A stretch of DNA of 5,912 nt, from NCBI GenBank assembly GCA_029862935.1, contig JAOTWK010000235.1, positions 1-5,912 of the forward strand, in the 5' to 3' direction. Shown here piece after piece: positions 1-5,912 of this stretch (positions within the stretch are counted from its first letter, which is position 1; each line of letters opens with the position of its first letter). The notes below the pieces were generated by a model that worked only from the letters and a program-made list of their open reading frames with translations, was not told the DNA's origin and ran no database searches. Both the position numbers and the translations under genes were made by a program. Origin of the DNA: Gemmatimonadota bacterium (GTDB lineage: Bacteria; Gemmatimonadota; Gemmatimonadetes; Gemmatimonadales; GWC2-71-9).

Positions 1-3000
1 CCGGCCCCTCCCCAGCACACCATTCGATCGCGACACCGATCGCCCCGGACGATTTGAGCTCCTCCAGGTCCCGGGCGTCTTCGACGATGAACGGCGCGCG
101 GTCTTCACCCCGATCCCGCGCGCTATACCCTCCGGTCAACAGGAGCAGCGCATCAGGCACGATCGTGCGGGACAGCCGGCCCCACGTTTCGGGAAACACG
201 ATGGCCTCGGCCGTCCCGTGGAAGTCCTCGATTGTGAGCCGCGCGTACTCGGCACCGGACTTACGGCTGATACGCCGTTTGACGGCCGTGACAATAACCG
301 CCGCCGTCACCTGATGATCGCTCCACGTCCCTAGCGTGGCCGACGTTCGCGTGCCCAGGAGCTGGACCTCTTCCCGGAACCGCTCCAGCGGATGCCCAGA
401 GATGAAGAATCCAACCGCTTCCTTCTCTTTGGCAAGTCGCTCGGCTTCGGTCCACGCGGGCGTCTCGGGCAGCGGATGCTCGCCGGTGACGTGGTCGTCC
501 TCCGACGCTTCGCCGAACAGTAGCCCCTGACCGGACTCGCGTTCGGCATGGCGCAGTTGGGCCTCGTGGAACGCGTGGTCCAGGCCGGCAATGAACTGTG
601 CGCGGTGACCGTCCAACTGGTCCACTGCGCCGGCCGCGACGAGCGACTCGATCACCCGTTTGTTGCAGACCCTGAGATCGATCCGCTGGCAGAATTCCGT
701 GAGTGACGTGAATGGACCGTCCGCCTCGCGCGCGGCGATGATCGACTCGATGGCACCTCGCCCCACATGACGGACGGCCCCCAAGCCAAAGCGGATCTGG
801 CGCTCACCGATCACGGTGAACTTCCATCCCGACTCATTGACCGATGGCGGGAGCACCTCGAGACCCATTTCCCGAGCCTCGTTGATGTAGGTCACCACTT
901 TGTCCGTATCGCCGATCTCGGACGACAACAGGGCGGCGATGAACTCGGCAGGGTAGTGGGCCTTGAGCCACGCGGTTTGGAACGAGAGGAGGGAGTAGGC
1001 GACCGCGTGGGCTTTGGGGAACCCGTACCGGCCGAACGTCTGGATCTGTGCGGCGATCTCCTCGATCGTCCGGCGGTCATTACCACGCTCGACCGCGCGC
1101 TCCGTGAAGTGCCGAAGCTCGCTCTCGATCAGCTCCTGCTGCTTCTTGCCCACGGCCTTGCGCAGCACGTCCGCTTCGGCCAACGAGTAGCCGGCCAGGA
1201 CGTTTGCGATACGCATCACCTGTTCCTGATACAGGATCACGCCGTACGTCGGTTCGAGTACCTCTTGCAGGGCGCCATGCGGGTATCGCACGGCCTCTTC
1301 GCCGCGTTTGCGCCGCATGTAGACCTGGTGCATGCCCGAATCCAACGGGCCGGGCCGCATGAGCGCGTTCGTGGCGACGAGATCGTCAAACCGATCTGCC
1401 CGCAGTTGGCGCAACATGTCCGTGGCGAGAGGCGACTCGAACTGAAAGACTCCAGCCGTACGGCCCTCACGCAACAGCGTGTACACCTCTGGGTCGTCCA
1501 GGTCCACGTCGTCGAAATCGATGGCCCGATCGTGCCGGTGGCGTATGGTCTGCAGCGTGTCGTGGATGACGGTGAGCGTTTTGAGTCCCAAGAAGTCCAT
1601 CTTCAGCATGCCGACCTTCTCGAGACTCACCATGTCGTACTGCGTAATGACGTTGTCTTCGCCGTTGGCTCCGGCGCCCGCATTCCGTTGCGGCGCCGTG
1701 CAGATCGGCACGTACTCGTCGAGCGGCCCCGGGGCAATCACCACGCCCGCCGCATGGACCGACGCGTGCCGCGCGAGACCCTCGATGCGTTGGGCGAAGT
1801 CGACGAGCCTGGCGTGCGTGGTGTTGTCTCGCACCAGTTGCGCCAACTCCGGCACGCGTTTCACGGCGTCGACCACTGACAACTGATAGCCCGGGCCCGA
1901 CGGGATGAGTTTGGCGATCCGGTCGGCGTCGGTGGGACTCACGCCGAGCACGCGAGCGATGTCGCGCACGGCGGCGCGCGCCTTCAGCGTCCCGAACGTG
2001 ATGATCTGCCCGACGCTGTCCCGGCCGTAGCGTTCCCGCACGTATTCGATGACCTCGCCACGCCGTTCGAAGCAGAAGTCGACGTCGATGTCGGGCATCG
2101 AGATCCGCTCCGGGTTCAGGAACCGCTCAAAGAGGAGCCCGAACCGCAACGGATCGACCGTCGTAATACCCAGAGCGTACGCGACGAGTGAGCCCGCCGA
2201 CGACCCGCGCCCGGGCCCTACGGGGATCCCACGGTCGCGCGCCGCCTGAATGAAATCCTGGACGATGAGGAAATACCCGGCGTACCCGGTCGTCGTGATG
2301 ACCTCGAGCTCGTGATCGAGTCGTGCCTGCGCTTCTGGAGGCAAGGGATCGCCGTAATGCACCTTGGCGCCAGCGGTGGCGAGCTCCACGAGCAACTGGT
2401 CGTTCGAGTCGTAGCCCTCGGGGCGCGGAAACTCCGGCAAGAAGTAGCGCTGCTCGAAATCGAATTCGCAGAGGTCCGCGACACGCTGTGTGTTGGCGAG
2501 GACGTCCGGATGCTGGCCGAACAGCTCCGTCATCTCCGCCTCGGACTTGACGTAGCTCTCCGAGCCGGTAAAGCGGAACCGATTCGGGTCGTCGAGATCC
2601 TTGCCGGTGCCAATGGCGAGCAGGCAGTCGTGGGCTTCGTGGTCGGCACGCTCGAGATAATGCGCGTCGTTGGTGGCGACTACTGGCAGTCCGATATCTT
2701 CGGCAAGGCGGAACATGCCCTCTTGCACCACCCTCTCGTCGGTGATGCCGTGGTCCTGCACTTCGAGCCAAAAGCGCTCCGGCCCAAATATCCCGCTCAA
2801 CGATTCAGCGGCACGGCGTGCTTCGGCATAGTTCCCTTGACGCAGCCACAAGGCGATCTCGCCGGAGAGGCACGCCGCGAGGCCGATCAGCCCCTCCGCA
2901 TGCTCGGCAAGCACTTCCTTGTCGATGCGCGGTCGGCGGTAGTAGCCCTCCCGATACCCGATCGACGACAGCTTGACGAGGTTGCGGTAGCCGGTGCGGT

Positions 3001-3286
3001 TCTTGGCAAGCAGCACGAGATGAGAGTACGGACCGGGCGCCCATGCCGGTCGCTCGCGTGAATGCCGCGAGTCGAAAGCCACATAGGCCTCACATCCCAG
3101 GATCGGCCGGATGCCGGCTGCCTTGGCCGTCTCGTAGAATGTGTACGCGGCGTGAAGATTGCCGTGGTCTGTTACCGCCAGGCTGTCCATGCCGAGCGCG
3201 GAGACGCGCGCGACCAGATCAGCGATCCGGTTCGCACCATCGAGTAGGGAGAACTCTGAATGGGTGTGGAGATGTGCGAAGGCCAT
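1..3286 (-). CDS. dnaE: DNA polymerase III alpha subunit (C-terminus cut by window edge)
   Basis: Catalytic subunit of the replicative DNA polymerase. One open frame gives 1095 codons from the ATG at 3286 to the left edge. The E. coli protein is 1160 residues, so only a short C-terminal tail should be missing. Domains seen: N-terminal PHP domain (residues 1-280) beginning MAFAHLHTHSEFSLLDG, with H7, H9, D40, E66, H89, C139, D207 and H209 at metal-site positions; polymerase core with GRGSSAGSLVAY near 358-370, catalytic PDIDVDF with D401 and D403, and D564 in KMDFLGLKTL; FGRYGFPKAHAVAYSL; helix-hairpin-helix near 860-890 (CNKRVIESLVAAGAVD); clamp-binding motif QGLLF at 920-924; OB fold near 985-1065. 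The catalytic aspartates and clamp motif sit at almost the same numbers as in E. coli DnaE. The start is fixed by the conserved N-terminus. It has no Shine-Dalgarno sequence. The clamp motif and full PHP domain argue for replicative DnaE1 over error-prone DnaE2/ImuC. Identification is essentially certain. Confidence 0.98.
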   Translation of the reverse strand, partial: MAFAHLHTHSEFSLLDGANRIADLVARVSALGMDSLAVTDHGNLHAAYTFYETAKAAGIRPILGCEAYVAFDSRHSRERPAWAPGPYSHLVLLAKNRTGYRNLVKLSSIGYREGYYRRPRIDKEVLAEHAEGLIGLAACLSGEIALWLRQGNYAEARRAAESLSGIFGPERFWLEVQDHGITDERVVQEGMFRLAEDIGLPVVATNDAHYLERADHEAHDCLLAIGTGKDLDDPNRFRFTGSESYVKSEAEMTELFGQHPDVLANTQRVADLCEFDFEQRYFLPEFPRPEGYDSNDQLLVELATAGAKVHYGDPLPPEAQARLDHELEVITTTGYAGYFLIVQDFIQAARDRGIPVGPGRGSSAGSLVAYALGITTVDPLRFGLLFERFLNPERISMPDIDVDFCFERRGEVIEYVRERYGRDSVGQIITFGTLKARAAVRDIARVLGVSPTDADRIAKLIPSGPGYQLSVVDAVKRVPELAQLVRDNTTHARLVDFAQRIEGLARHASVHAAGVVIAPGPLDEYVPICTAPQRNAGAGANGEDNVITQYDMVSLEKVGMLKMDFLGLKTLTVIHDTLQTIRHRHDRAIDFDDVDLDDPEVYTLLREGRTAGVFQFESPLATDMLRQLRADRFDDLVATNALMRPGPLDSGMHQVYMRRKRGEEAVRYPHGALQEVLEPTYGVILYQEQVMRIANVLAGYSLAEADVLRKAVGKKQQELIESELRHFTERAVERGNDRRTIEEIAAQIQTFGRYGFPKAHAVAYSLLSFQTAWLKAHYPAEFIAALLSSEIGDTDKVVTYINEAREMGLEVLPPSVNESGWKFTVIGERQIRFGLGAVRHVGRGAIESIIAAREADGPFTSLTEFCQRIDLRVCNKRVIESLVAAGAVDQLDGHRAQFIAGLDHAFHEAQLRHAERESGQGLLFGEASEDDHVTGEHPLPETPAWTEAERLAKEKEAVGFFISGHPLERFREEVQLLGTRTSATLGTWSDHQVTAAVIVTAVKRRISRKSGAEYARLTIEDFHGTAEAIVFPETWGRLSRTIVPDALLLLTGGYSARDRGEDRAPFIVEDARDLEELKSSGAIGVAIEWCAGEGP

Positions 3287-3296
3287 GCGAACGAGA

Positions 3297-3325
3297 AGCT
3301 TACTTGGCCCTCAACGCGTTGTCAA
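3297..3325 (-). promoter_or_regulatory. Putative sigma-70-type promoter of dnaE
   Basis: Read on the minus strand, a perfect -35 hexamer TTGACA (3325-3320) is followed by a 17-base spacer and a weak -10 hexamer TAAGCT (3302-3297). The -10 matches the TATAAT consensus at only three positions. Transcription would begin at about 3289-3291, three to five bases before the dnaE ATG at 3286. The transcript would therefore be leaderless or nearly so, which agrees with the absence of a Shine-Dalgarno sequence. The hexamers are seen in the sequence; promoter function is inferred. Confidence 0.5.
3312..3321. repeat. 10-bp perfect palindrome in the divergent promoter region
   Basis: CAACGCGTTG is a perfect 10-base palindrome. 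It lies in the spacer of the putative dnaE promoter and overlaps the shared -35 heptamer. Its position would suit an operator for a dimeric regulator, but palindromes of this length also occur by chance in GC-rich DNA. No second copy was noticed. Confidence 0.3.
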
Positions 3326-3348
3326 AATGCTCCGGGTTACCGTATGTT
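3319..3348 (+). promoter_or_regulatory. Putative promoter of the metallopeptidase lipoprotein gene
   Basis: TTGTCA (3319-3324, five of six matches to TTGACA) is followed by an 18-base spacer and TATGTT (3343-3348, four of six matches to TATAAT). Transcription would begin near 3355, leaving a leader of about 60 bases before the TTG start codon at 3416. The -35 overlaps that of the dnaE promoter on the opposite strand almost base for base. Function is inferred from the hexamers and the divergent layout. Some diderm phyla use other promoter consensus sequences, so confidence is moderate. Confidence 0.4.
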
Positions 3349-3402
3349 CCGCAGTTGCCACCGCTTACGGTGTGCGGCGCGGGGGGAATCCACTGGTGAG
3401 TT

Positions 3403-3410
3403 GGGGAGGA
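3403..3410 (+). promoter_or_regulatory. Strong ribosome binding site that sets a TTG start
   Basis: GGGGAGGA contains a full GGAGG core (3405-3409). It ends five bases before the TTG at 3416. The other in-frame candidates (ATG at 3260 and ATG at 3344) would put non-signal-like sequence ahead of the hydrophobic segment, and the first lies inside dnaE. This site therefore decides the start of the lipoprotein. Confidence 0.8.
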
Positions 3411-3415
3411 AGTCC

Positions 3416-5599
3416 TTGCGGTTTCGAGAGTTGGGAATAGCAGCAGCGATCGTTGGATTCTTAGGGTGCGGCACCGACGGTCCCGAGTTACCGGTTCCGT
3501 CACAGATCGCGGTTGTCCCGGAGACAAACGCACAGGTCGCCTTTGCCGGGGCGCGGGTACCGCGCCCTCTCGCTGTCACGGTCGGGGCGGAAGACGGTAG
3601 CGTGGTTCCGCGGGCGCAAGTGCGGTGGTCGGTGGTGAATGGTTCCGCTGCCATGCTGTCCGACAGCCTGACGTTGACGGATGGGGTGGGCCGGGCGGAA
3701 GTCAATGTCACACTCGGGCCGGATGCGGGCGCGCTCACGATCCAAGCGGCGCTCGCGGTCGACAGGCGCAAGGCCGTGTCGTTCTCGGTGACCGCGCTCG
3801 CACCGCCGCGTTTGACGGGGGTCGTGCCGGCGTCGTTCGATGGAGGTGACACGATCGTGCTCCGCGGATCGATGCTGGTCGACTCGCTTCCCGTAGAGGT
3901 CGCAGGAAGCGCCGCCCGCGTGCTGGGCCTCAGCGCGGTCGGCGACGAGTTGACGATCGAGGTTCCTGCCTGCCTCGTCCCCGGCCCGGTGTCGATTGCG
4001 ATTCGCTTCCCGGGTGGGTCGTCGAACGAACTCACGGGCACGTTTGTGACGCCAGCGAACAGTCTCCAGCTCGCCGTAGGTGACTACGTCTCCATCGATC
4101 CACTCGTTGTCGAGAACTGTGCAACGTTTCCAGCTGCCGGCTCGAGCGGTGCCGAGTATCTGTTCGTGCCGCAGGCAACGACGGGGACGCCGAATCGAGT
4201 TGCCGACTACGAGTTGCGTGGAGACTCGGCCGGCACCGCTACTGGGCCGCCGCAGGCCACCCCGGTGAGCCTCACCGCCGCGCAACGGTTTCACGCCTTC
4301 TTGCGCGGTCAGGAAGCGGAGATTGCCGAGCTGCCGAAGCCGAGGGACGGAATCACCACGGCACCCCTGGCGGGTGTCGATCCGGGTATCGTCGTGGGCG
4401 ACGAGCGTGATTTCCGTGTCTGCAACACGGTGACGTGCAGTCAGGCTGAGGATTTCACCTTGGTTACGGCGGCGGCCCGCTACGTGGGGAAACATGCGGC
4501 CATCTATCTCGATGTGAACGCACCTGATACGCTGACGCCGTCGGCGTTTCAAGAGTTCGGCACGTTGTTCGATCAGGATCTGTACGAGGTGGCAACTCGG
4601 GCATTCGGGTCGGAGTCCGACATCGACGAGAACGGGCTCGTGCTGATTCTCATGACGCCCGTGGTGAATCAGTTGACGCCGCCGGCCGATTGCGAGTCGT
4701 CGATCATCACGGGATTCTTTTTTGCCATTGACATCGACCCGGCATTCCGCAACGACCAAAACCGCTCCAACCAGGGCGAGGTCTTCTACGCGCTCACACC
4801 CGATCCGTCGGGGGACGCGGGATGCGCGCACTCGGTGGACCTGGTGCGCCGGTTGGTGCCAGTGACATTTGTCCACGAAGTCCAACACATGATCAGCTAC
4901 AATCAGCATGTGCTGGTTCGGGGGGGACCGTCGGAGGTGCTGTGGCTGAACGAGGGGCTCTCTCACATCTCGGAGGAGTTAGCGGCCCTCCATTTTGGGG
5001 CGATGGGAGATGACACGCGGTTCACGCAGTTTGCCGTCGGCAACCTCTACGACGCGTATCTCTATCTCGAAGATCCGGGCGCCACATTTATGCTGTTCGG
5101 CGTCGGGTCGGGAACCCTCGCGGAGCGAGGTGCTGCGTGGCTCTTTCTCCGCTGGGTCATCGATCAGCACGGGGATGCGGTCACGCGCCGACTGCTGGAA
5201 ACGCGGAATATCAGTGCCGCCAACGTGGCGGCAGCGGCGGGGCGTCCGTTCATCCAATTGGTGACCGAGTGGATGCTCGCGACGTGGGTGTCCGACCTTC
5301 GCGGCTTCGCAGCACCTGAGCGGCTGAAATATCTGACTTGGCCCAGGCTTCGCTTCACGTTCGATCAGCTGCACCAACAGATTCCCGATCGGTTCGTGCG
5401 CCCATTCCCGCTCTTGCCTCGGTGGTTCATTGGCGGGACCTTTGCGGTCACAGGTGCGCTGCGCTCGGGGTCGGGCGACTACATCTTGGTCGAACAGGAT
5501 GTTGGGCAGCGAGGGTTCACACTCACGTTCGCCAATCCGTTGGGAGGAAGTATCTCCCCGACCGTGCGGCCGCGCCTGACAGTCATTAGAACTCGCTGA
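3416..5599 (+). CDS. Lipoprotein with Ig-like and IPT/TIG domains and an M30-like zinc metallopeptidase domain
   Basis: Predicted secreted, membrane-anchored protease of 727 residues. The TTG start is chosen for its strong GGAGG site and because it gives a compact lipoprotein signal: an RFRE n-region, a hydrophobic stretch and the lipobox FLGC with Cys18. Mature domains: a bacterial Ig-like domain (about 30-128; WSVVNG, LTDGVGRAEV); an IPT/TIG-like domain (about 130-213; GVVPASFDGGDTIVLRG); a beta-rich stretch (about 215-265); a peptidase domain (about 345-660). The peptidase has an EF-hand-like DIDENG (402-407), zinc-binding HEVQH (487-491) and WLNEGLSHISEE (510-521), whose E513 is the likely third ligand. 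HExxH followed by WLNEG(L/M)S resembles peptidase M30 (hyicolysin). Six mature cysteines (186, 235, 336, 341, 426, 470) could form disulfides. The C-terminus (660-727) looks beta-rich. The substrate is unknown. Family assignment is by motif recall only, so another gluzincin clan is possible. A barrel-like gene follows after 12 bases. Confidence 0.85.
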   Translation: MRFRELGIAAAIVGFLGCGTDGPELPVPSQIAVVPETNAQVAFAGARVPRPLAVTVGAEDGSVVPRAQVRWSVVNGSAAMLSDSLTLTDGVGRAEVNVTLGPDAGALTIQAALAVDRRKAVSFSVTALAPPRLTGVVPASFDGGDTIVLRGSMLVDSLPVEVAGSAARVLGLSAVGDELTIEVPACLVPGPVSIAIRFPGGSSNELTGTFVTPANSLQLAVGDYVSIDPLVVENCATFPAAGSSGAEYLFVPQATTGTPNRVADYELRGDSAGTATGPPQATPVSLTAAQRFHAFLRGQEAEIAELPKPRDGITTAPLAGVDPGIVVGDERDFRVCNTVTCSQAEDFTLVTAAARYVGKHAAIYLDVNAPDTLTPSAFQEFGTLFDQDLYEVATRAFGSESDIDENGLVLILMTPVVNQLTPPADCESSIITGFFFAIDIDPAFRNDQNRSNQGEVFYALTPDPSGDAGCAHSVDLVRRLVPVTFVHEVQHMISYNQHVLVRGGPSEVLWLNEGLSHISEELAALHFGAMGDDTRFTQFAVGNLYDAYLYLEDPGATFMLFGVGSGTLAERGAAWLFLRWVIDQHGDAVTRRLLETRNISAANVAAAAGRPFIQLVTEWMLATWVSDLRGFAAPERLKYLTWPRLRFTFDQLHQQIPDRFVRPFPLLPRWFIGGTFAVTGALRSGSGDYILVEQDVGQRGFTLTFANPLGGSISPTVRPRLTVIRTR

Positions 5600-5611
5600 G
5601 ACGCGACGCGT

Positions 5612-5912
5612 ATGCGACGAGACGCCATCCGACCTGTTCGCGCGACGCTCCTCGTCGCGGCGCTGGTGTGCGGCGCCGTGCAGCTCGGCGCCGCGCAAGC
5701 CGCGAGTGACCCTCCAGCGTATGTGTTGAGCGTTCCGGCGACCGTGCGGGGCTTTGCACTCGGCGATGCCGGGGTGGCGCTGGTGGGAGACGCGGGGGCC
5801 GTGTTCGCGAATCCCTCCGGTATCGCCACCCTGAGCCACATCGGTCTCGAGGGCTCGTACCGAAGGGCTCCAGGAGACGCGTATTTCGCCACCGGTGCCT
5901 GGGGTGGCGGCT
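5612..5912 (+). CDS. PorV/PorQ/FadL-like outer-membrane beta-barrel protein (N-terminal part; cut by window edge)
   Basis: One hundred codons are visible before the right edge. The start MRRDAIRPVR is followed by a hydrophobic stretch (about 11-28) and a likely signal peptidase I site after AQA (residue 30). The mature N-terminus, about residues 42-80, reads TVRGFALGDAGVALVGDAGA followed by VFANPSGIATL. This matches the pattern R-x-x-(A/G)-L-G-x-A-x-V-A-x-x-x-D-x-x-A-x-x-x-N-P-A/S-G that opens PorV/PorQ and related FadL-like barrels, where it forms a plug or first strand. The next residues, LEGSYRR, look like a beta strand. The gene starts 12 bases after the metallopeptidase stop, so co-transcription is likely. 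There is no clear Shine-Dalgarno sequence, which suggests translational coupling. In Bacteroidota PorV belongs to the type IX secretion system, but family resemblance alone does not show that role here. The barrel itself lies outside the window, so the family call is moderate. Confidence 0.7.
   Translation, partial: MRRDAIRPVRATLLVAALVCGAVQLGAAQAASDPPAYVLSVPATVRGFALGDAGVALVGDAGAVFANPSGIATLSHIGLEGSYRRAPGDAYFATGAWGGG
5667..5697 (+). repeat. Strong GC-rich hairpin inside the signal-peptide coding region
   Basis: GCGGCGCCG (5670-5678) and CGGCGCCGC (5686-5694) form a perfect 9-base inverted repeat around the 7-base loop TGCAGCT. In RNA the stem extends through one U-G wobble (5669/5695) to 12 pairs (5667-5678 with 5686-5697). 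It lies over codons 19-29 of the barrel gene, covering the end of the signal peptide. There is no U-tract, so it is not an intrinsic terminator. It may slow translation of the leader, or simply reflect Ala/Gly-rich GC-rich codons. Confidence 0.5.

Noticed and set aside
767..1879. 370-codon plus-strand open frame opposite dnaE
   Set aside because: It lies antisense to the conserved polymerase core of dnaE, shows no recognisable domain, and is rich in the residues expected from the complement of GC-biased codons. It is a shadow frame.
2312..3061. 249-codon plus-strand open frame opposite the dnaE PHP domain
   Set aside because: It is antisense to clearly conserved DnaE sequence, with no ribosome site or recognised motif. 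Shadow frame.
1..3286. DnaE2/ImuC error-prone polymerase as an alternative identity
   Set aside because: The intact PHP metal residues, canonical QGLLF clamp motif at 920-924 and catalytic residues numbered nearly as in E. coli replicative DnaE favour the replicative enzyme. No imuA or imuB-like gene is next to it on the visible side.
3260..3415. N-terminal extension of the protease from the ATG at 3260
   Set aside because: It would overlap dnaE by 27 bases, contain the promoter region, and bury the lipoprotein signal 52 residues inside the protein. The TTG at 3416 with GGAGG fits better.
3500..4966. 488-codon minus-strand open frame opposite the metallopeptidase gene
   Set aside because: The plus strand encodes a coherent lipoprotein with a lipobox, Ig-like modules and an HExxH site, while the antisense product is Arg/His-rich with no motif. 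Such long antisense frames are common in GC-rich genes.
5600..5611. Terminator between the protease and barrel genes
   Set aside because: The gap is only 12 bases, with no stem-loop or T-tract, so read-through is expected.
4979..5839. 286-codon minus-strand open frame spanning the protease end and the barrel start
   Set aside because: It crosses two plus-strand genes and their junction, has an Arg-rich low-information composition and no recognisable domain.

Overview
The window is GC-rich (roughly 60% by eye) and densely coding. It holds three protein genes in a divergent layout: a large minus-strand gene that runs off the left edge, a 129-base divergent intergenic region, and two tightly spaced plus-strand genes, the second of which runs off the right edge. 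No tRNA, rRNA, CRISPR array, insertion sequence or attachment site is visible.

Left (3286 down to 1, minus strand): the N-terminal 1095 codons of the replicative DNA polymerase III alpha subunit, DnaE. The PHP domain has an apparently complete metal site. The polymerase aspartates, helix-hairpin-helix, clamp-binding QGLLF motif and OB fold can all be read in one frame. Only the extreme C-terminus lies outside the window.

Middle (3287-3415): a short divergent control region. A TTGTCAA/TTGACAA heptamer can serve as the -35 element for promoters in both directions. The dnaE-side promoter would start transcription within a few bases of the dnaE ATG, which has no Shine-Dalgarno sequence, so a leaderless dnaE mRNA is plausible. 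On the other side a strong GGAGG precedes a TTG start codon.

Right (3416-5599 and 5612 to the edge, plus strand): a probable lipoprotein carrying an Ig-like domain, an IPT/TIG-like domain and an HExxH metallopeptidase domain resembling peptidase family M30. Twelve bases after its stop begins a signal-peptide protein whose first 100 residues look like the start of a PorV/PorQ/FadL-like outer-membrane beta-barrel. The two are likely co-transcribed and would both act at the cell envelope, probably in a Gram-negative (diderm) cell.

Organism: the high GC, the lipoprotein with Ig-like modules and the PorV-like barrel suggest a diderm environmental bacterium. Gemmatimonadota is my best guess, made on style and not on a marker comparison. 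dnaE is housekeeping. The protease-barrel pair is the accessory part and the most interesting, but I see no convincing evidence of a wholly new multi-gene system here.
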